In this document: in pieces, positions 26,426-33,444 of the stretch | Numbering within the stretch: position 1 is the stretch's first letter | Layout: every line of letters begins with the position of its first letter | DNA from: an uncultured Bacilli bacterium | Lineage (GTDB): Bacteria > Bacillota_I > Bacilli_A > RF39 > UBA660 | Length of the DNA: 33,444 nt | NCBI GenBank assembly: GCA_944350145.1 | Contig: CALVOC010000003.1 | Location: 1-33,444, forward strand | Reading direction: 5' to 3' | Notes under the pieces: model-generated | What the model saw: the letters and a program-made list of their open reading frames with translations, nothing else | Told to the model about the DNA's origin: nothing | Database searches by the model: none | Translations under genes and position numbers: made by a program

Positions 26426-27091
26426 CTATTCTTTTCTACTCCAGTCAATTTCTTTTAATCCATCTTTTTTCAAAAACTCATTCGTTCTAGAAAAAGGTTT
26501 GCTTCCAAAAAAACCATATCTAGCTGAAAAAGGACTAGGATGAGGTGAAGTAATAATGTGATGAATGGGATTCGTAATATATTTAGCTTTTTCTTTAGCA
26601 AAATTCCCCCACAAAATAAAAACAACGGGTGTATCTTTTTGATTTACCAATTTAATAATATAATCGGTAAACAATTCCCAACCTAATTTACGATGAGATG
26701 CTGGAGTATCCTTTACCACAGTTAAAACTGCATTTAAAAGTAAAACGCCTTCCTTAGCCCATCCCGTCAAGTCTCCATCACTACGAGGTGGAATTCCCAA
26801 ATCATCGTAAAGTTCTTTGTAAATATTCTGTAAAGAAGGAGGAATCTTTACACCTTTTTGAATTGAAAAAGAAAGACCATGAGCTTCACCTACACCATGG
26901 TATGGATCTTGTCCCATAATAACAACTTTCACATTATGATAAGGTGTTAATTTTAAAGCCTCAAAAATATGATCATGAGGCGGAAAAATAGTTTTAGTAG
27001 CATACTCATGATTAACTACGTCCATAAATTTATGAAAGCCTGAACTTTCCCAAATAATTTTTAATTTTTCATCCCAATCATTTCCAATCAT
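26426..27091 (-). CDS. ung: uracil-DNA glycosylase
   Basis: Family 1 UDG that removes uracil from DNA to start base-excision repair. GQDPYHG carries the catalytic Asp, LLLNAVLTV follows, and HPSPFSARYGFFG contains the catalytic His and DNA-intercalation loop. Length 221 aa. ATG at 27091 is preceded by AGGAG at 8-base spacing; an in-frame GTG three codons earlier overlaps that site. Last gene of the M23-walJ-rlmH-ung operon, 16 bp after rlmH. Confidence 0.96.
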   Translation of the reverse strand: MIGNDWDEKLKIIWESSGFHKFMDVVNHEYATKTIFPPHDHIFEALKLTPYHNVKVVIMGQDPYHGVGEAHGLSFSIQKGVKIPPSLQNIYKELYDDLGIPPRSDGDLTGWAKEGVLLLNAVLTVVKDTPASHRKLGWELFTDYIIKLVNQKDTPVVFILWGNFAKEKAKYITNPIHHIITSPHPSPFSARYGFFGSKPFSRTNEFLKKDGLKEIDWSRKE

Positions 27092-27107
27092 AACCTTCAC
27101 TCCTAAA

Positions 27108-27545
27108 CTATTTATGATAACTTTCGTGATTCAAAATTTTAAAACCCCGATAAATTTGCTCAAGCAAAATTCCTCGAAATAATCCATGTGGAAAAGTAAA
27201 TTTTGAAAAAGAAATTGCAATATCGGCTCTTTGTTTGATTTCATCATGCAACCCCAATGAACTTCCAATCACAAAAGTGATATTTGAATGAGTCAAAAAA
27301 GTCTCATCAATCTTTTTAGCAAATTCCTCGCTAGTCATTAAAGTTCCCAAAATCTCCAATGTAATTACATAATCACGAGGCGAAAGAAAAGGCATCAAAT
27401 GATTTTTTTCATTTTCTAAATTATCCTCATCACGAACCTCAATAACTTCTATTTTATGATACTTAGAAATTCTCTTTTTATAATCTTCAATCATTTCTTT
27501 TAAATAGTTCTCTTTTATCTTACCGACACACAAAATCTTTATCAT
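27108..27545 (-). CDS. rlmH: 23S rRNA (pseudouridine1915-N3)-methyltransferase RlmH
   Basis: SPOUT-fold methyltransferase that modifies pseudouridine 1915 in helix 69 of assembled 70S ribosomes. The C-terminal trefoil-knot SAM site includes FVIGSSLGLHDEI and ISFSKFTFPHGLFRGILLEQ, and the protein ends in NHESYHK, matching the family terminus. At 145 aa it is about 14 residues shorter than usual, lost in the middle. The start overlaps the walJ-like gene by 26 bp. The walJ-rlmH neighbourhood is as in Bacillus. Confidence 0.95.
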   Translation of the reverse strand: MIKILCVGKIKENYLKEMIEDYKKRISKYHKIEVIEVRDEDNLENEKNHLMPFLSPRDYVITLEILGTLMTSEEFAKKIDETFLTHSNITFVIGSSLGLHDEIKQRADIAISFSKFTFPHGLFRGILLEQIYRGFKILNHESYHK

Positions 27546-28302
27546 CGCACACCTTCGTTATTTCATTTTGTTTAGCACACACTACATCTTTAAAATCCAT
27601 CTCATACTCTTTAAAAGTTTGAAAAAAAGTTTCTAAAGCTTTCTCTTCAGTATTATTATGTTGAGACAAATGCATTAACACAATTTTCTTTGTATTCTCA
27701 CCAACCAACTTAGTTAAATAAAAACTACTATCCTTATTTGAAAGGTGGCCAAGAGTTCCCAAAACACGTTGCTTAAGCCATTTAGGATAAGGTCCATCCA
27801 TAAGCATTTGAATATCATGATTACTTTCAATCAAATAATAATTTTTATCTTTCAAAACAGAAAAATATTTTCGATTTAAATACCCTGTATCTGTCAAGTA
27901 AACCAACGAATTTATACCATCCGACAAAACAAAATTTCTCGAATCTGTTACATCATGACTCGTCCGAATAGTTTTGACAGCAATATTTCCAATATAAAAA
28001 TCATCATCATAAATAACAACATTTTCATAATCTTTTAAAAAATCCAAATCGTAAAACATTTTTTCTGTTACAAAAACTTGAGGATGAAATTTTTTTAAAA
28101 AAACTTTTAAAGCACTAACATGATCATCATGAGTATGACTAATCAAAATAGCTTGAATAGCTTCAAGATCTTCATCGATTTCTTTAATTTTTTCCTTAAT
28201 ATATTTTGCATTCTTTCCTATATCAATTAAAATACGAACATCTCTAGAAGAAAAGAAAGTGCAATTTCCTTCACTTCCACTTGCCAAAACTACTGCTTTC
28301 AT
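27520..28302 (-). CDS. WalJ/YycJ-like metallo-beta-lactamase-fold protein
   Basis: A 260-aa MBL-fold hydrolase. VLASGSEGNCTFF near the N-terminus, zinc motif SHTHDDHVSAL near residue 58, LTDTGYL, ESNHD and LGHLSN follow in the order of the YycJ group. WalJ homologues are nuclease-like proteins encoded behind the WalRK two-component system and linked to cell-wall and DNA-replication coordination; here walR, walK, walH and walI are not in the window and the gene instead follows an M23 endopeptidase, overlapping it by ATGA. ATG at 28302 follows GGAG. Confidence 0.85.
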   Translation of the reverse strand: MKAVVLASGSEGNCTFFSSRDVRILIDIGKNAKYIKEKIKEIDEDLEAIQAILISHTHDDHVSALKVFLKKFHPQVFVTEKMFYDLDFLKDYENVVIYDDDFYIGNIAVKTIRTSHDVTDSRNFVLSDGINSLVYLTDTGYLNRKYFSVLKDKNYYLIESNHDIQMLMDGPYPKWLKQRVLGTLGHLSNKDSSFYLTKLVGENTKKIVLMHLSQHNNTEEKALETFFQTFKEYEMDFKDVVCAKQNEITKVCDDKDFVCR

Positions 28303-29825
28303 CGATATAAACTCCAAGGATTATACCATTTCCCGCCTTGCATTGGAGATCCTTGTGATAATCCAAAGTGTAAATGAGCTCCGGTTGAAGAACCACTACT
28401 ACCCATATGTCCAATAAGTTGACCTTTTGTAACTCGCGTACCTGCAGATACTTCCAAATTTGTAGTTAAATGAGCATACATGGTATAAATATTATTAGAA
28501 TGCTGTATGATAATATAATTTCCATAACTCATTCCACACATACTACCATACCAGCCATAATTTGCACATGAAGCATTTGTCTCTACAACCACACCATCTT
28601 GAGCAGCATAAATCGGAGAATTAAACCCAGGCCCAGAAATATCCAAAGCATTATGGAATTCTCCCCAACGCCACTCATAATTTGTCGTAATAATATATGG
28701 AGTAAGTGTTGGCCAAGACCAAGACATACCTGTTTCAATATAATCTCCATGAGAAGGACTAACCCAACCGCTATAGGAAGGACCAACAGAAGTAATTTCA
28801 TCAACAGATTCTCTTATAGTAACACTACTAATCACGGTTGCATCCTGAGCACGTTCACCATTAATAACTCGAACTTCTTGGGTAATTCTCTCCAAACCAG
28901 TTACACCAGCTTGCGTAACTTTACTTGTTCCTCTTTTCATAGAATCATCTACTACAGTGGTTTTTGTAAAAGCTTGTTCTACATCTTCTGTAACACGTAC
29001 TTCTTGATATAAAGTTAAAATAGGATTGATAACCCCATTAGATAAACTATCACCAATAGCTAAAACTGCATTTTCTCCACGATACTTAGGATTGGCAATT
29101 AAAAGTTCACGCACATTTAACTTACTCGCTTCTGCAATTGAAGCTAAAGTATCTCCTTTTTGAACAATATAACTTTGAATAGGATCAGTTGTACCATATA
29201 GTAAATACTGAGTTAATTCATCAGCATTTGTAAAAATTTTATCATGAACAGATATATATGCTTGCTTAATAGTTATAGTCTCTTCAAATTCCATATGTTT
29301 AATGATAGACCCAACGTCAGTAATTTCCTCCTGAGTATTATTAATATAAGCATTATAATCATCTTCATCCACGAAAGTAGTAATAAACTTATGTTCGGCC
29401 TCATAATAAATATCATCATCTAAAACCGATATTTGAGTTACTTTCTCTTCCTCATTTTCTGTTGCAGGTGAAGAAATAGTAACCAAATATCCCTCAATCG
29501 TAAAATCACTTTTTTCTTTAATTTTTTCATAAATATCATTTGCCGAAGAAACGTTTTCATCATAAGTAACATATTCTACAATATTAAAACCATTAGGCGG
29601 ATAGACTTGATCAACTTGATAGGTATCTTTAATATCTTGTTGTTCTTCATTAATCAAATTTAAAAGTTCATTTTTATCAGCAACTAAACCAAGCTTTTCT
29701 CCATCTAAATAAACTTGATAAACATTTTTAGGAGTAGAATTTTGTTTAGAAAATCCTACACAAACAAAAAGAATTACCATTACAACTGTAACAACACTTA
29801 AAAGAATTTTATCACGAATTTTCAT
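28299..29825 (-). CDS. LysM-G5-M23 membrane-anchored peptidoglycan endopeptidase
   Basis: A 508-aa extracellular cell-wall hydrolase. Layout: N-terminal membrane anchor or signal (about 7-25), a long region of no recognised domain (30-215), LysM at about 218-262 (YIVQKGDTLASIAEASKLNV), G5 domain at about 272-348, and M23 catalytic domain at about 378-500 with His391/Asp395 in HNALD and AHLHFG near the end. All zinc ligands are present. The ATG at 29825 follows AAGGAG. Start of the operon with the walJ-like gene, rlmH and ung. Its catalytic domain resembles that of the two FtsEX-linked enzymes, but it has cell-wall-binding modules instead of the coiled coil. Confidence 0.93.
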   Translation of the reverse strand: MKIRDKILLSVVTVVMVILFVCVGFSKQNSTPKNVYQVYLDGEKLGLVADKNELLNLINEEQQDIKDTYQVDQVYPPNGFNIVEYVTYDENVSSANDIYEKIKEKSDFTIEGYLVTISSPATENEEEKVTQISVLDDDIYYEAEHKFITTFVDEDDYNAYINNTQEEITDVGSIIKHMEFEETITIKQAYISVHDKIFTNADELTQYLLYGTTDPIQSYIVQKGDTLASIAEASKLNVRELLIANPKYRGENAVLAIGDSLSNGVINPILTLYQEVRVTEDVEQAFTKTTVVDDSMKRGTSKVTQAGVTGLERITQEVRVINGERAQDATVISSVTIRESVDEITSVGPSYSGWVSPSHGDYIETGMSWSWPTLTPYIITTNYEWRWGEFHNALDISGPGFNSPIYAAQDGVVVETNASCANYGWYGSMCGMSYGNYIIIQHSNNIYTMYAHLTTNLEVSAGTRVTKGQLIGHMGSSGSSTGAHLHFGLSQGSPMQGGKWYNPWSLYR

Positions 29826-29850
29826 AAGCACTCCTTTAAATACCTTCAAC

Positions 29851-29859
29851 ATTATATCA
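29851..29859 (-). promoter_or_regulatory. extended -10 promoter for the LysM-M23 operon
   Basis: TGATATAAT on the minus strand, two bases after the T-run of the upstream terminator. A -35-like TTTACG falls in the terminator loop at 17-bp spacing. Confidence 0.6.
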
Positions 29860-29860
29860 T

Positions 29861-29889
29861 AAAAAAGAAAGTTCGTAAAATGAACTTTC
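29861..29889 (-). terminator. intrinsic terminator after the 262-aa protein gene
   Basis: GAAAGTTC and GAACTTTC form a perfect 8-bp stem with a 7-base loop, then six T on the minus strand. Confidence 0.75.
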
Positions 29890-29891
29890 CC

Positions 29892-30680
29892 TTATTTCAA
29901 TTCCAATTTACGAACAAAAGGTTCACCTTTTAAAGCCAAATGTTCATTTGATTCATATAAGGTATTAGCGTATCTTCTAATTTTTCTTAATTTATAATCT
30001 GACAAAATATGAGTATATACGTTTGCAAACTGAATCTGTTGATCACGAATCTCTCTTAAAATAGCATAACTAGAATTTTTTAAAGAAACCTCAGCCATTA
30101 AAGCATCTTGAATTGGCTTTTGTTGATAAAATGGACTCTCATATAAATCTTTCTGACTCAAAAAATTTTTATATTCTACATCTCCATCTGAAATAAGTTC
30201 TAAACTAACATTTCTTCCTTCAAGCATCCCATAAGCTAATGTATAAAATTGATTAGGATTTGTAGAATACAAATGAAGTTCATGTTCACTATTAAATTCG
30301 ATATTTCTTTGTAAAGCCAACTCATAAGCAAGACGTTTCATTAAAATAAAACCATTCTTACTCAACTTTTTTTCATATAAAGATAAATCCATATTCATCG
30401 GATACATCAAATACAAAATCTCTGGATGTTTAGAATCCCAAAGAACATTTCCAGTCGTATATTTTTCATGAATTAAACCTTTAGAAATGTCAGCCTCAAA
30501 GACAGATGGATCACTTGACTTATGAACATCTTGAAAAATCTCTTTAAATTCTGGATTCTCTAAAAAATAATATAATTTTCTTTTTAAATCCATTTCATGG
30601 ACTTGATAAATGCCATTTTTAATAAGTAACCAAAACAGCAATTTCACAAAATCTGTTTCTGTAAATTTCTTTTCTAACAT
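29892..30680 (-). CDS. uncharacterized 262-aa protein downstream of dnaB
   Basis: I do not recognise this family. Soluble, mostly helical, no signal peptide, no obvious metal or nucleotide motif. The N-terminal segment (TDFVKLLFWLLIKNGIYQVH, then KRKLYYFLENPEF) reads like a small winged-helix or DnaD-type helical region, but that is only an impression. It begins 16 bp after dnaB with GGGAG before the ATG, and a strong terminator follows, so it is the last gene of rplI-dnaB. Its constant company with the replicative helicase would need comparative data. Confidence 0.75.
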   Translation of the reverse strand: MLEKKFTETDFVKLLFWLLIKNGIYQVHEMDLKRKLYYFLENPEFKEIFQDVHKSSDPSVFEADISKGLIHEKYTTGNVLWDSKHPEILYLMYPMNMDLSLYEKKLSKNGFILMKRLAYELALQRNIEFNSEHELHLYSTNPNQFYTLAYGMLEGRNVSLELISDGDVEYKNFLSQKDLYESPFYQQKPIQDALMAEVSLKNSSYAILREIRDQQIQFANVYTHILSDYKLRKIRRYANTLYESNEHLALKGEPFVRKLELK

Positions 30681-30696
30681 TTTAAAAACTCCCTAA

Positions 30697-32040
30697 TTAC
30701 ATTTCTTCCATCGGTGTATAAGCCTTAAAGCAACTTTTATTTAATTCAAACAAAATTTGAAATAACCCGGTACTACCACGACGATGTTTAGCAATGATAA
30801 CATCAACCGGAACAATATTACTTTTATTTTCTGCAGTTTTATTTTCAAAATAATCTTGTCGATTCAAAAACAAAACCAAATCAGCATCTTGTTCGATTGA
30901 ACCAGATTCACGCAAGTCAGCAAGTCTGGGTTGATTAGACTCACGTCTTTCAGCATTACGAGATAACTGAGCAAGTGCAATAACTGGCACTTTAAGTTCC
31001 ATAGCCATCGTTTTAAAAGCACGAGAAATTTCTGAAACTTCAACCTGTCTAGACTCCACACGACCACCCGTTGTAACTAACTGTAAATAATCAATAACAA
31101 CTAAAGCTAAACCTTTTGGACTAGAAGCTAACCTTCGACATTTAGCTTTAATTTCTGGAGCCGTTACAGAAGCATCATCTTCGATATAAATATTTGTATC
31201 AGCAAGTTCACTCATTGCCTCCGTATATCGTTTCCAATCGTTATCATTAAGCATACCTGTTTTTAACTTTTCACCTTCAATTTGTCCCACTGAACTAATC
31301 ATTCGATTAACAAGTTGTTCAGCACTCATTTCCAAATTGAAAATAGCAACAGCTTTATCTGTACTCATCGCAGCATTTGTAGCAATATTTAAAGCAAAAG
31401 CAGTTTTTCCCATACCAGGACGAGCAGCTAAAATAATAAGTTCTCCCTCATGAAGTCCGGCAGTAGCCTTATCTAAATCTTTAAAACCAGTAGTTAAACC
31501 AGTAACAGCACTTTTATTTTTACTCATTCGCTCCAAATTTTCATGAGCTTCCCTTAAAGCTTCAGTAATAGGTTTAAATTCACTCGTTTTACGAGTTCTT
31601 ATAACATTTAAAAGCCTTTGCTCAGAAGAATCAAGTAAAGTTGTTAAATTTTCTTCTTCATCATACGCATCTGTTACAATATTGGTAGCTGTATCTATAA
31701 GTCTTCTTCGAGTGGCTTTATCTTTAACAATTTCTATGTAATAGTCCAAATTAGCACTGGTAGCCACTGAGTCAATTATTTCACTTAAATACTCAATTCC
31801 ACCTATAGCATTCAAATTTTTTTGCTTATCAAGTTCATTTTTTACAGTAGTAATATCAATAGGTGTATTGCTTTTATATAAAGAAACTAAAGCAGCAAAG
31901 ATTTTTTTATGAGCATCACTAAAAAACATATCTTCTGTCAAATTTTCCATAATTTTTTCCATTGCATATGGATTTAAAAAAGTTACACCTAACACACTCA
32001 TTTCAGCTTCTAAATTTTGAGGCATTACTCTTGATGCCAT
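30697..32040 (-). CDS. dnaB: replicative DNA helicase DnaB
   Basis: Hexameric 5'-3' helicase of the replisome (DnaC in Bacillus nomenclature). N-terminal helical domain starts with PQNLEAEMSVLG; the RecA-like motor domain has Walker A AARPGMGKTAFAL, FNLEMSAEQLVNRM, Walker B VVIDYLQL and AQLSRNAERR. No intein is present. 447 aa from the ATG at 32040, preceded by AGGTGA; a reading three codons longer is less likely. It starts 9 bp after rplI and shares its promoters. Confidence 0.96.
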   Translation of the reverse strand: MASRVMPQNLEAEMSVLGVTFLNPYAMEKIMENLTEDMFFSDAHKKIFAALVSLYKSNTPIDITTVKNELDKQKNLNAIGGIEYLSEIIDSVATSANLDYYIEIVKDKATRRRLIDTATNIVTDAYDEEENLTTLLDSSEQRLLNVIRTRKTSEFKPITEALREAHENLERMSKNKSAVTGLTTGFKDLDKATAGLHEGELIILAARPGMGKTAFALNIATNAAMSTDKAVAIFNLEMSAEQLVNRMISSVGQIEGEKLKTGMLNDNDWKRYTEAMSELADTNIYIEDDASVTAPEIKAKCRRLASSPKGLALVVIDYLQLVTTGGRVESRQVEVSEISRAFKTMAMELKVPVIALAQLSRNAERRESNQPRLADLRESGSIEQDADLVLFLNRQDYFENKTAENKSNIVPVDVIIAKHRRGSTGLFQILFELNKSCFKAYTPMEEM

Positions 32041-32049
32041 ACTTATCAC

Positions 32050-32490
32050 CTACTTTTTTAAGACAATCTTAATTTTAAAAATAACTCTTTTATGAAGTTC
32101 AACTGTAACTTCATGAGTTCCTAAAGAATCAAGAGGATGATCCACTTTGATACATTTCTTATCGATAGAATATCCCATTTTTTTCAATTCATCACTAATT
32201 TGTTTTGTGGAAACAACTCCAAAAACACGATCCTCTTTTCCCGTTTTCACATGAAAAACAATTTGCTTTTTTTCTAATTCTTTTTGAATATTTTGAAATT
32301 CCTTAACACGATCTTCCTCTTCTAAATGTCTTTCTAATAAAGAACGATCTAAAACTTCTTTACTTTTTTTAGTTTCTAAAACAGCTAAACCATTTTTAAT
32401 TAAATAATTTGTAGCATATCCATCACTAACATTAATAATATCGTCTTTTTTTCCTTGACCTTTTACATCTTTTAATAAAATAACTTTCAT
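32050..32490 (-). CDS. rplI: 50S ribosomal protein L9
   Basis: Binds 23S rRNA domain V near the L1 stalk and helps hold reading frame. The N-terminal signature [20 protein letters not shown] and [13 protein letters not shown] are standard; a connecting helix and the C-terminal domain (about 80-146) follow. 146 aa is the usual length. AGGAGG lies before the ATG. First gene of rplI-dnaB-262-aa protein, with two candidate promoters in the 100 bp after rpsR. Confidence 0.96.
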   Translation of the reverse strand: MKVILLKDVKGQGKKDDIINVSDGYATNYLIKNGLAVLETKKSKEVLDRSLLERHLEEEDRVKEFQNIQKELEKKQIVFHVKTGKEDRVFGVVSTKQISDELKKMGYSIDKKCIKVDHPLDSLGTHEVTVELHKRVIFKIKIVLKK

Positions 32491-32518
32491 CCACCAAAGC
32501 CTCCTTAGAAACGTCCTT

Positions 32519-32547
32519 ATTATATATAATTTTTTTCAAAAAAACAA
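32519..32547 (-). promoter_or_regulatory. second candidate promoter for rplI-dnaB
   Basis: TTGTTT (32542-32547), 17-bp spacer, TATAAT (32519-32524) on the minus strand, downstream of the extended -10 promoter at 32562-32570. Confidence 0.5.
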
Positions 32548-32561
32548 TGGACCTCTTCTAA

Positions 32562-32570
32562 AGTATAACA
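32562..32570 (-). promoter_or_regulatory. extended -10 promoter for rplI-dnaB
   Basis: TGTTATACT on the minus strand, overlapping the end of the T-tract of the rpsR terminator by one base. Confidence 0.55.
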
Positions 32571-32596
32571 AAAAAAGATACTTTTTAACAAGTATC
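32570..32596 (-). terminator. intrinsic terminator after rpsR
   Basis: GATACTT and AAGTATC form a 7-bp stem with a 6-base loop followed by seven T on the minus strand, directly after the rpsR stop. Confidence 0.7.
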
Positions 32597-32812
32597 CTAT
32601 TTAACATATGGAATTAAAGCCATAAATCTTGCATATTTAATTTGTTGAGCAATATGTCTTTGATGTTTTGCACAAGCACCAGTCATACGTCTTGGTAAAA
32701 TTTTACCTTTTTCACTAATGTATTTATTAATAATCATAACATCTTTATAATCAACACTTTTACCGGCACACATTTGACATATTTTTTTCTTTTTTCTTCT
32801 AAATTCAGCCAT
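32597..32812 (-). CDS. rpsR: 30S ribosomal protein S18
   Basis: Binds S6 and the central domain of 16S rRNA. The 71-aa protein has the typical basic N-terminus and KILPRRMTGACAKHQR. C12 and C15 (CQMC), C47 and H50 could bind zinc, the zinc-type (C+) form of S18. Third gene of the conserved rpsF-ssb-rpsR operon, 19 bp after ssb, followed by a terminator. Confidence 0.96.
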   Translation of the reverse strand: MAEFRRKKKKICQMCAGKSVDYKDVMIINKYISEKGKILPRRMTGACAKHQRHIAQQIKYARFMALIPYVK

Positions 32813-32831
32813 CTTTTATAAATCTCCTTTC

Positions 32832-33311
32832 CTAGAACGGTAGATCATCGTCAGATAAAGCAATTTCTTCACCAAAATCTTTAAATGGATCTTCACTTAC
32901 ATCTGCAGTTGGCATATTTTGACTTTCCTCATAACTAGGCATTGGTTGAACAAAGCTTGCAGCATCATAATTTGAAGCATCACTTATAGAAGCATTTCTA
33001 GAGCCCAAGAACGTAACATTATCCGCGACAATATCTGTTGTATAATGCTTCTGACCATCGGCACCATCATAGCTTCCAGTTTGAATTCTACCTTCAACTG
33101 CAACTTGTGAACCTTTGGTACAATACTTAGCAATATTTTCAGCTTGTCTACGCCAAGCAACACACCCAATAAAATCTGTTTGAGGTTGTCCTCCTTGAGG
33201 ATTAAAAGGACGAGAAACAGCAACCGTAAAACGAGTTACAGAAATACCACTTCCTGTAGTACGCATTTCTGGATCTCTAGCCAATCTACCAATCAATATA
33301 ACTTTATTCAT
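32832..33311 (-). CDS. ssb: single-stranded DNA-binding protein
   Basis: 159 aa. OB-fold at about 1-110 (MNKVILIGRLARDPEMR, then FTVAVSRPF), a flexible Ser/Pro/Met-rich linker, and the acidic tail DDDLPF that recruits partner proteins. Lies between rpsF and rpsR as in most Bacillota; GAGGAG at the rpsF end serves its ATG. Confidence 0.96.
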   Translation of the reverse strand: MNKVILIGRLARDPEMRTTGSGISVTRFTVAVSRPFNPQGGQPQTDFIGCVAWRRQAENIAKYCTKGSQVAVEGRIQTGSYDGADGQKHYTTDIVADNVTFLGSRNASISDASNYDAASFVQPMPSYEESQNMPTADVSEDPFKDFGEEIALSDDDLPF

Positions 33312-33314
33312 TTT

Positions 33315-33444
33315 TTACTCCTCTTCTTGACGAATGATTAAATGTCTTAAAACATTTTCATCCAAACGAATCTTACGATCAAATTCTTGAATTATTTCTT
33401 TGTTAGCTTCAACTTGCATTACAAAATAATATCCATTTAATTCT
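33315..33444 (-). CDS. rpsF: 30S ribosomal protein S6, C-terminal part (cut by window edge)
   Basis: The last 42 codons are present and read ELNGYYFVMQVEANKEIIQE, then FDRKIRLDENVLRHLIIR and a Glu-rich end, the characteristic S6 C-terminal core. The start lies beyond the window. It is followed 3 bp later by ssb. The S6/S18 leader that autoregulates this operon in many bacteria would be outside the window. Confidence 0.93.
   Translation of the reverse strand, partial: ELNGYYFVMQVEANKEIIQEFDRKIRLDENVLRHLIIRQEEE

Noticed and set aside
13144..27979. Isolated TTTGACA heptamers at 13144, 21188, 25312 and 27973
   Set aside because: All lie inside coding regions, alone, with no partner at 10-bp spacing.
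28583..29012. Open frames on both strands inside the LysM-M23 gene
   Set aside because: They overlap conserved LysM, G5 and M23 coding sequence and lack start signals; shadows of the real gene.

Overview
The window is a compact, strongly AT-rich (roughly 30% GC by eye) bacterial chromosome segment. It reads as a low-GC Bacillota genome, most likely a deep-branching Bacilli-type gut lineage (RF39, RFN20 or Erysipelotrichales-like); that placement is an inference from gene content. The standard bacterial code is in use: TGA ends pcrA, ftsX and others, Trp is TGG, and TAG ends ligA, tpiA, ftsE and the TGS-kinase gene, so this is not a code-4 mycoplasma. Two sporulation-linked genes, spo0A and gerQ, indicate a spore former or a recent descendant of one. 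There are no tRNA or rRNA genes, no CRISPR array, no intact insertion sequence and no phage module. Most genes lie on the minus strand; trmB, clpP, gerQ and a lemA-like gene lie on the plus strand.

Region 1 (1-9000, read leftwards): gpmI, then an operon of pcrA, an unknown 119-aa protein, a sugar-nucleotidyltransferase-like protein, ligA, and an unknown gene that appears broken by an in-frame TAG and runs antisense into the end of trmB. The 320 bp between gpmI and spo0A hold a decayed HTH-like remnant and the spo0A terminator.

Region 2 (9000-15460): a lower-glycolysis cluster (120-aa protein-gapA, a small membrane protein, pgk-tpiA, spo0A, gpmI). The sporulation master regulator sits between tpiA and gpmI. 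Three Spo0A-box-like heptamers lie between the 3' end of tpiA and spo0A, two of them exactly 10 bp apart. Upstream is a TGS/ThrRS-editing-like/uridine-kinase fusion, divergent from clpP.

Region 3 (15460-22070): clpP converges on whiA with a 4-bp overlap. Then comes a cell-wall division operon, ftsE-ftsX followed by two tandem coiled-coil M23 endopeptidase paralogues with intact zinc ligands. The likely logic is that FtsEX gates these hydrolases, as it does PcsB, CwlO or EnvC elsewhere. yitT is next.

Region 4 (22070-33444): gerQ, a short metallo-beta-lactamase-fold hydrolase, a LemA-like protein, a Ca2+-type P-ATPase, then an operon LysM-G5-M23 protein, walJ-like hydrolase, rlmH, ung. After that come rplI-dnaB-unknown 262-aa protein, and rpsF(partial)-ssb-rpsR at the right edge.

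A recurring feature is that the terminator of one gene is fused to the promoter of the next. The hairpin T-tract runs almost directly into an (often extended) -10 box at pgk, whiA, the second M23 gene, the LysM-M23 gene and rplI, and more loosely at the 127-aa membrane protein gene.
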